Shown one piece after another: positions 56,081 to 64,000 of a DNA stretch of 64,000 nt; the stretch's first letter is position 1; every line of letters begins with the position of its first letter. A program made the translations under genes and the position numbers. Under the pieces are notes generated by a model that saw nothing but the letters and a program-made list of their open reading frames with translations, was not told the origin of the DNA and searched no databases. Source of the stretch: Branchipolynoe longqiensis (lineage: Eukaryota > Annelida > Polychaeta > Phyllodocida > Polynoidae); NCBI GenBank assembly GCA_030323885.1, contig CM059192.1:61807593-61871592 (forward strand), written 5' to 3'.

Positions 56081-56689
56081 ATCAAGCTAATATATTTATC
56101 CTATGGTTAGTTATATTCATTGTATTGCATGTGTACATCCATGTGTAGGCCTATGCCAAATTGTTATGTATTTCTATTAATTTTGAATAAAATTGAAAGT
56201 TTTGGCCTAAGCCTATCGCCAAACTCAATGGCTGTCAATGTCGTTTTCAGCGCACGTGGAGTGGGAATTGTGAACTAGTCTATTACTGGAACGTGCCATG
56301 CACCACCTAGTGCAGAAATGAGCACCATAAGTCGGTCGAGGAATATTCGTCTGATCCTAGCGGTGGTCTCCTTCCTACGGTTGACAGGATGGCGGTAGTC
56401 GTGGAAAGTGTGCACTCAGTGTACGTTATCCACTATGCACTACCCATCACCACCGTAATTCAGCCTGAGCTGATAAATGCCCGAACCAGCCAGTTACCAT
56501 CATTACTTGCCGGGTTCCATAAATATTTCTGACTTTGGTATTATGACGCCGGTAAAACCGCACTTCTGGTACAAACTACTTCTCATAGGATAGTCTACTG
56601 TGGACTTTCTGTGAGTGTTTGCTTCCTGCTAAGCATTCCCCCAGATCCTAACCTCATATCACGGCTCTCTAACTACACCAAGTCAAATG

Positions 56690-57220
56690 TTTGAGAATAA
56701 CAATGGTCTAGATTTGTCAATTTTATGCCCTGCCTCACTCTCGACACCGCTAGTATATGGTAAGGTGCAACTTGAACTTGACGGGGGTTCGTAATCTTAC
56801 GATGGTTACTGGCTGCAGAACTGCAGCAATATAGAAAGGCACCGATAAATTGGTCCAATCTTTGGATTGAAGATTTAACTTCAGGTGGGACGGTTGTAGA
56901 AGCAGGGATCTCTTTACTACAATTAAATGAAGAATCATTGGGGCGGCCCCGGATCAGTGCACTCGTATCCAAGGCTGGGGATTCAGGAGGAAGGGATGGG
57001 GAAAGGCGGGTTCTGCAGCAAAAAGAAAGCGAAAAAGTAAAAGGGCCCCACCCAAGCAAACAACTCCCTTGATATGGGGGGAGGAGTAAGCCTGAGAGAG
57101 AAAGTAGAGGAAAAAGAAATGAGAGTTGAGTCAAAGGGCCGTGTCTCTTTGCTCTATGGTGACCAGCTGGCAAGTCAGAGACATGGATGGAGTAAGAGGT
57201 AGAAAGTGAAATGCTGGCCA
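56690..57220 (-). repeat. Inverted copy of the 5446-5945 repeat
   Basis: GAGAGTTGAGTCAAAGGGCC, CAACTCCCTTGATATGGGG and the poly-purine tract mirror 5580-5950. Also resembles the foldback families in being coding-free. Confidence 0.6.
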
Positions 57221-57519
57221 GCTCCCACTCCTGGATCTCTTTTCAGATATAATCAAGGATGAACAAGGTGCAGCAGAGAGAAGAGGTGTGGATGGAGTGC
57301 GGCCCGGATAGCCAAGTTCGCGAGGCGCAATGTGGAGGTCTATATTATATAGTGATAGTGGTGCAAGCGCCAGGTCGGTGGCTGCTCGCGGTGGGTTTGC
57401 CTCACTGCGCACAAACCCAAGTCGCCCAGGCCACTGCCATCAGTGGTTTGGGCGATAGTAGCGTTTGGTGGACGAGATGCTACTGGCACTCCGTTAATAA
57501 TATTGATATAATCTAGCAG

Positions 57520-58440
57520 AATACTGTTTAAAAAAAAGATACATGAGCAAAAAAGCACCACCCAAACATTTGTCACTCACCCTACAAACATACACAGTTC
57601 GTAAATCGTTTTAAAGAATTAGGTTTTTAATTTTTTTTATTGTTCCAATGTCAGCAGGCACGCGTACATGCTTCCACACAGTATAAATGGATGCTTTTTC
57701 AGTCTATGTACACCTGAGTATACAATTCATGCCTTGGGGCACATGGGCACATGCACTCAAGAGCTCGCAACGCGCATCTCAGCCCATCAGTTCTGTAGGC
57801 TGGATTATACCCCATAAAATGAGAGCACAACTTGCATAATCTATTTACATATTATACATAGATATTAGGAATGTCAATCATACATACTTGTGTGTAATTT
57901 GTCAGCCTTCTGTCCATGTACTTATTCTGATAAACATAATAGGAAATCGCATACATTCAAAGTTTGGGCTGTTCCTGGCATCACATGTACATGCATTTAC
58001 AAACCTGACAATCACTTACCTCGATACTCGATAAAGAAATATACAATATATACAGAAGTTTAAAACAAGCGCCATGTATTACATGTAACCGTTACAAATT
58101 ATAGTTTCCAAGTAAAATATTAATGTCGTTCACAATGTTGATATTCAAATAGTTATTAATTACATAATTTACACGAACAAAATATTCATAGGGCAGATTA
58201 AAACTGAGCATTTCTCGAGAATCCTCTTCCCAACGGGTACCCTGCTTTAGCTTCCACAAAAGGTACACATAATCTCATACTTGTGCAACAAGTACTCACT
58301 GCATAACTACACACAGCCTCATCAGATTCAACCATCCCGTGATGTGAGGTCAACGCTCCCTGTCACACACAAAACGTGGATATCAAGTCAGCAACAGGGC
58401 CCGGCACGGATGCATGTTGTCGTATTTGGCAGGTGGGTAG
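57520..58440. other. No gene recognised
   Basis: AT-rich sequence without supported features. Confidence 0.45.
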
Positions 58441-58443
58441 AGT

Positions 58444-59591
58444 CAAAGACCCTATAACACTAAGACAGCTCATTCGCCATCTCTCCCATGGTAATGTAAA
58501 TTTTGCAGTGCCATCTCGTAGTGGGTTTGATCAGCCCAGCTGCTGGCCGGTGTTTCATATGTAAACACATAGGCCTACAAGGCGAGAGGGTGAGCTTTAA
58601 ATTAAAAAAATGATTGCCTGTCACTTGGATTTGGCCGATGTTGCGCCTACTGCCTGGTCCCCACCTCCCTCTGCCCCGCCCTCCCCCTCCTCCTCCTGGC
58701 TTCACACCCCTTCCCCCTCCCTCCCCTTCCATCCACCTCCGCTGCCCCCTCCGTCCCACCCTCACCACCCTTCGCTCTCCCTATCTTCCTCATCATCCAC
58801 CTTACCCAGCGCTCTCACACCACACCTCCCTCCCCTCCGCATATCCCACACTCCTTCTCCCCCCTCCCTCAGCGCTCTCACACCACATACTCCCTCTTCC
58901 TCCCCCGCACTCCTTCTCCCCCACCTCAGTCGGCGCTCTCACACCATATGACCCCCTCGCTTTCCCTGATGTAAGCGGGGGGGAGGGAGGTCCCCACTGG
59001 TTGCGTGTTACTACCCCTATAGAGCTCCACCACCATCGCTACCCCTACCCTGCTCCTCCACCTCTCCACCCCACCCACCCCTGCCACCATACACACATTC
59101 TGTGTGGTTGGGGTTGGCGGTGTGTGTGGTTGGGGTGTATGGTGGGGGGTGTAGGTGGGTGGGTGTGGTGCAGGTGGTGACTTGCGGTGGAGTTGTAGGG
59201 GTCTTGCAGAGCGGCACCTCACAATCTTTAGCATCCCTAAACCCCCACCACACATCTACACCCTCACCACAGCCCTAAACCTCCACCACACACCTATACC
59301 CCCACCACATCCCTAAACCCTGACCTACACTCCCACCCTGACCTACACCTCAACCACACCCACAGCACACAACACACTTACACCCATCACAGACCTACAC
59401 CACCAACACACACATATCTACACCCCCACCACATCCCTAAACCCCCACCACACACCTACCAAGTGACAGCAGGGTTTCTTCTGACACTCCAATGCTATCA
59501 AAATGATCAAACACACCACCTGGTGTGCTGGCTGTTCTTTTGATTACACAGTACAGGTTGAGTGAGCCGTCTTAGTGTAATAGGGTCTTTG
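58444..59591. mobile_element. Element with C-rich minisatellite interior
   Basis: CAAAGACCCTATAACACTAA at the left faces TTAGTGTAATAGGGTCTTTG at the right; TAGAGT occurs just outside each end (58438-58443, 59593-59598). The interior is a pyrimidine-rich tract (58660-58930) and a CCACCACACACCTACACCC minisatellite (59100-59460). Proline-rich open frames here are compositional. Confidence 0.55.
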
Positions 59592-59599
59592 CTAGAGTG

Positions 59600-62510
59600 T
59601 GCCAGTGAAGCGTGGTAAATCAACGGCGGAGGCTCTGGTTTTGTGGAGACTGCACAAACCGTAAATTGAAGTATTACCACTTGGCAGGACTCCAACCACA
59701 ATTTTGTGTACTGAAGGGCAGGAGAGTTTGAATCGAGAATTGCTATGTTTATGTTGATTGGTAGTGGTACCATTTAACATCTGAGGTCATATCAGGACGG
59801 CCCTTTAGTAGTAGTCATGGAGGAACGTGCCTATATTGACGGTCAAGCACACCCCGGTGCACGCGCACCTGCTGCGGCGAGGGGTCCAGGCGAAGGGCGA
59901 GCGACCACGATGGGTGTCGGCAGGCTGCGCTCACAACGCCAGGACTGCAGGCGAGTCTTGAGAACCATTCAAGTTACTGTTCACAATGCACGTAACGGCT
60001 GCATAAACAGTAAATGTGTCACAACAGTAAATGTCAACAGAGCAGTGAGAATTTGCGCCTATAGCTTTCAGCAGTGCACTGTCTTATAGATATGGCGGTC
60101 ACAACGTGCTTCCAACTTCAGCTTAGCCGTGGCATATTTAATGTATTCACAAGACAAGCTTATTTTGCATTAATGGCAGGGTTTTAGTTTTAGTTTTTTT
60201 TACAAAGTCTTGTCCATGACTTGCTGATTAATATTCTATTTCTCACTGCCCTTCCCCATTGAACTAAGTTAAATTGGGGCATGATTTATTCCTTCATCCT
60301 AGCTAAGGTGCCTCCACGTCATTAAGACCTTCAAACCAGAACTGACAATTGGTGTATGTAATTGACAATTTAGCCTCACTTTACAGATACTTTAATGCTG
60401 CCACTCGTTTTGTGTTTAAAAAAATCATACCCAATGACTGAGCAACATTTAGATCAGTGACAAGAAAATGGGATGTGACGTCACACCTAATCTTGACATG
60501 GATTACCACCGATTCTAATCAAGTAACCAAAGAATTTTGTATTGTAGACCAGCAGTCCTCCGGTGTAGATCTCAGTTCACGAATTGTCCTTTACCAATGC
60601 CATGTTTAAATATTGTTTAGACTAATTCATGTAGCTGACATTTGTTTGAAACCATTATGGCATCTTGCATTCCTACGGCCATGTTTAAAACATCTAGTTC
60701 CAGCATCACTTTGCTGAGTGCTAACCTCCTGGAGTACATTGTTGAAATAGTGGGGTATTATCCTATTCACAGACTGCTCTCCATTCCGTAGTGCACCCGA
60801 TACACAGTGAAATAATTAAATCAACAAATACCAGTTGCGATTTAGTAAATCAGTTGATATGCATCATCCTTATAGTATTTTACCTGCAGACAAAAAGAAA
60901 TTCATATATGAAATAACACATCAGATTACTGATGAGTGCAGAAAAGCTCTACATTATGCACACGACTAGGAGGGATCAGTAGTGCAGTGTCAGAATTGAA
61001 CAGAAGTGCACAAGTCAGTGCATTAAGGCTCCATTCTGATCAATCTTAAAGGTCCATAATCCGATGGTTTTGAGTTTGTCAATTTTTCAGAGATAAATAA
61101 ATTGATTATGATCTACCATACTATAGTTTGAAGTAACTTTTATTTGAAATGGTAATTTTTTTTAGATATTTTAAGTGCAAACGTGTAAAATTAGTTTTGG
61201 CAAGCACACCAATACTCTGACATATGCTTTAGCAGTAAAAAGTTCTCTTAAATTGCCTCAGTATTCGTTTCTATGTACCGGGTAGCACCAAATGCTGAAT
61301 AAGCGCATGAGTATCGAAGTATCGATATGTAGAATCAATTCTAGATAATTGTTTTGGTTTTTTTAATTTGATGCTTCATCGGACTATGCAGCTTCAAGAC
61401 TCGGCATCATTGTACACTTGATAAACTTACTGACATAAATAAAAGCGCCAAGAGGGACACATCATTTTGTTTATAAAAAATAATTGTTTAAACCGATAAA
61501 CCCATACACTGTTGCTTTCTAATAAACCTGTTACACATAAATCGACATTGAGTCTTCTTTTTTTCTCTTCACATCGGAGGATTGGGAATCTATATATAAA
61601 ATATTACTAATGATATTCAGTATGATGTCGTTAGTATATCACACCAAACAGATCAATCACATGGTTTACTAAATATCACATAACGGATGTTAACCCACCT
61701 CACTCAACCCCCACCAATGGCAATTGTGTGGGATCTGCCTTTTTTTTTTTCATGTTCATAAAAGAGTGAGGCCTAAAGGTCGACGATTTAAAAACCGACT
61801 ACAATAATGATAAAGGGGTCCCAGGTAATCGAAAACCACCGTTTGGAACTTGGAAGCTTGTTATGTACAGATTGCGAAACCCAGTTCCGTCAACATTAAG
61901 TTTGCACAGGATGACTTGGCCTAACCACCTCCAGTTTTCGAGTAGTTGTAATGTTTCATACTACTAACCAATGGATAGCAACAGTGCCTATTTTATATAA
62001 GTTTCCATCTTTTTGTTGATCCACCAGTCCTTCAGACAAAGTGATTGGATGCGGATAAAAGGCAGGCAGTTGTCGACATGGAAACATCAAAACCAACTTT
62101 TAGCAAGCTTTTCACGGGTACTTTTTCGATATAATGAGTCTTCACTTGTCTAATTTGTGCCTCTTTGGTAACTCAAGTTACTTAAGCTTTTTCAGTCCCG
62201 TGAGAACCGGACGTAATAAGAAAGCTGCTAATTCCACGGAGATGGGGTACTCAGCTACACGGAAGTCCTTTTGAATCAAATGCATTATTACGCGGCTTGA
62301 GGGACTGTAGGAGCATGGTGAGGGTGGTCTTAGTGGGACGTTTAATTGTGTGTGTTGACACATCAAGCCGGAGATACATTTTCACAATCAGGGTCATAGA
62401 CCAGTTGGGAAACCGCTGGTAGGCTCGCTGCATGGTGCATTGCAGCTGTATATTAAGTAAATGTTGATCAATTTACCGCATCATGAAGTAATAAATAACC
62501 CTTTAAAGTG
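59600..62510. other. No gene recognised
   Basis: A 90-codon frame at 59817-60089 has no recognisable motif. A 30-bp SINE fragment (TGAGGTCATATCAGGACGG) lies near 59780; 61110-61400 is a repeat matched at 55450-56080. Otherwise AT-rich. Confidence 0.4.
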
Positions 62511-62512
62511 GC

Positions 62513-64000
62513 CCGGTATACCTCGCGGCGACAGGAATCGTACGCCGACAAATGCTCTCCAAGCACAACTCTGCTTAGTTTTTATGTTAATATAACCAGA
62601 TATGTGGGGGGGGGGGGGGAAAGAGTTGTAGACTAACTGCACCTGAACTGGCCAGGGAGAGTGCTGAGGCTGGGTGATAAGTGTGTCGGTGCTGAGGTCA
62701 GGGTGGGGATGGGGTGGGGTGTATGAGGCTGGGACTGTAGCTGGCAGCTGTTGTTTTGAAAATGGATGGGTGAGTGCAGAGAAGGGAGAGTAAAACTGAT
62801 GTTTTTTATTGTTGAATGTAAAAAGGAAGTGAAACACATGGGGTTTGAACCCACAACACCAAACTACTTCAGATTACAAGTTCAACACCTTAACCACTAG
62901 GCCACAGAGACCACACATAGTTACTTGTCTCAGTTCAGGCTATTTGTATATACATCATATATACAAGGTGTGTGATTGTGTATGTGTGTGTATATATATA
63001 TATACCATGTGTATATCATATGTATGATGTATATACTAGTCATATATCAAATGTATTTGTCGTGAGGGCATCTTACGATGCCCATGTAGAAAATACATTT
63101 TATATATGCACTAGTAATAGTATACATGTCATATATATACAATGTATATATGGACCCCAACAAATATATATATATATTGATCTGCCAATATTAATATATA
63201 TATAGGCTGGGGTAGTAGAACCATATCAGTTTTTACACTCACCTATGACAAACTGCACATTCTATGATTCAGCCGGGCCTGAGCATTAATGGTTTGACGG
63301 GATCCGCCACAATTGTGCAGGTTCTGGGTTTAATGCTATGATGGCAGCAGCCGTTCTGGTCATGCCTATGTGTTATCGTTTGGACGGGATCCATCGCAAA
63401 TGCGCCGTTCCACAGCGTATGCATTGGAGGACGGCCTGAGGTCATAGCACCATATCAGTTTCTACACTCACCTATGACAAACCGCATGTTCTCCAATCCC
63501 GAGTCGTCCGCCGGTGCCTACGCTGCAGAACGTCTGCTGCCGTCATAGCGTTAAGCCCAGAACCCGGCGCATTTGCGATGGATCCCGTCCAAACGATAAC
63601 GCATAGGCACACCCGGAACGGCTGCTGCCATCAGATCATTAAAACCGGAAACCTGTGTATTTGCGGTGGATCCCTTCAAACTATTAATGCTCAGGCCCGG
63701 ATGATGTGGCGAGCAGGGAATGGCTGCTGCATTAGTTAATAGTAATACAAAAGATCTGAAAGTCAAAAACTTTCAAATGCACATATCTCACTCCATATGG
63801 TTCACTCCTTTTTACATTCAATAACAAAAAAAAGTTTTTCTTTCATATACAGTGTAACTGACAAATTTCAAACAGATGCATGCAAAACAAACACACACAC
63901 ACCTTGTATATATTACGTCGTATACACAAATAGCCTGAACTGAGACAGGTAACTATGTGTGGTCTCTGTGGCCAAGGTGTTGAACTTGGGATATGAAGTT
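62513..64000. mobile_element. TTAA-flanked foldback element, cut by the window end
   Basis: TTAA-AGTGGCCCGGTATACC at 62513, then TTTGTCGG-type subterminal and an arm (62740-62960) whose inverse begins again at about 63800. The centre has TATA repeats and several inverted blocks (GGATCCATCGCAAATGCGCC at 63388, reversed near 63565). Same design as 3225-4737. Confidence 0.6.
62836..62912 (-). other. tRNA-Thr(UGU)-like module
   Basis: TGGCCTAGTGGTTAAGG, CTTGTAA loop and GGGTTCAAACCCC on minus; third good copy of the module in 3225-4737. A damaged partner starts near 63968. Confidence 0.5.

Noticed and set aside
57259..57516. Frame with LYYIVIVVQAPGRWLLAVGLP
   Set aside because: Short hydrophobic reading without start context or homology that I recognise.
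58610..59255. Proline/serine-rich frames on both strands
   Set aside because: Products of the pyrimidine-rich tract and minisatellite, with no domain.
59817..60089. 90-codon frame with Ala/Gly-rich start
   Set aside because: No recognisable family, no promoter or splice evidence; may be chance.
1..64000. CRISPR arrays, operons, riboswitches or rRNA
   Set aside because: The repeats are inverted or tandem transposon structures without regular spacers, and gene structure is eukaryotic.

Overview
This is eukaryotic, animal nuclear DNA. Genes are spliced with GT/AG introns, AATAAA signals occur, and one gene ends in a SOCS box, a domain of animal ubiquitin ligase adaptors. Low host-gene density, many PIF/Harbinger-type transposons and MITEs, short-LTR Gypsy elements, LINEs and tRNA-derived SINEs suggest a marine invertebrate (amphioxus- or mollusc-like). 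The phylum cannot be fixed from the sequence alone.

Only two host genes are convincing. A first coding exon of an SLC35-type nucleotide-sugar transporter lies on the minus strand (2920-3140) and continues off the left edge. A complete three-exon ankyrin-repeat/SOCS-box gene (49068-53484, plus, 735 aa predicted) lies near the right. A Myb/SANT-like four-exon gene (40891-44056) sits inside a transposon-like unit and is more probably a transposon accessory gene.

Layout. 1-2.5 kb: broken copy of an uncharacterised multicopy protein. 3.2-4.7 kb: TTAA-flanked foldback element with tRNA-like arms. 7.2-13.9 kb: decayed LINE whose ORF1 region carries a NADAR domain, split by a Harbinger element (8409-11029, TSD TAA) with an intact 434-aa DDE transposase. 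15.0-24.6 kb: second Harbinger element whose MADF-BESS gene and antisense transposase have interleaved exons; a 5.8-kb LINE (16981-22781, 11-bp TSD) has inserted into the transposase. 25-29 kb: MITEs, SINE, solo-LTR-like repeat, hairpins. 29.1-34.2 kb: nearly complete Gypsy element (TSD ACTGT). 35.2-37.6 kb: deleted Gypsy copy (TSD GATGC). 37.6-49 kb: TTAA elements, MITEs and the Myb/SANT element. 49-53.5 kb: ankyrin/SOCS gene. 54-64 kb: MITEs, C-rich minisatellite and a second foldback element cut by the window end.

The window is a stack of nested insertions that can be ordered in time. Its most unusual contents are the NADAR domain in a LINE, the interlocked antisense gene pair, the LINE ending in a SINE-like tRNA-derived segment, and the TTAA family carrying tRNA-like foldback arms.
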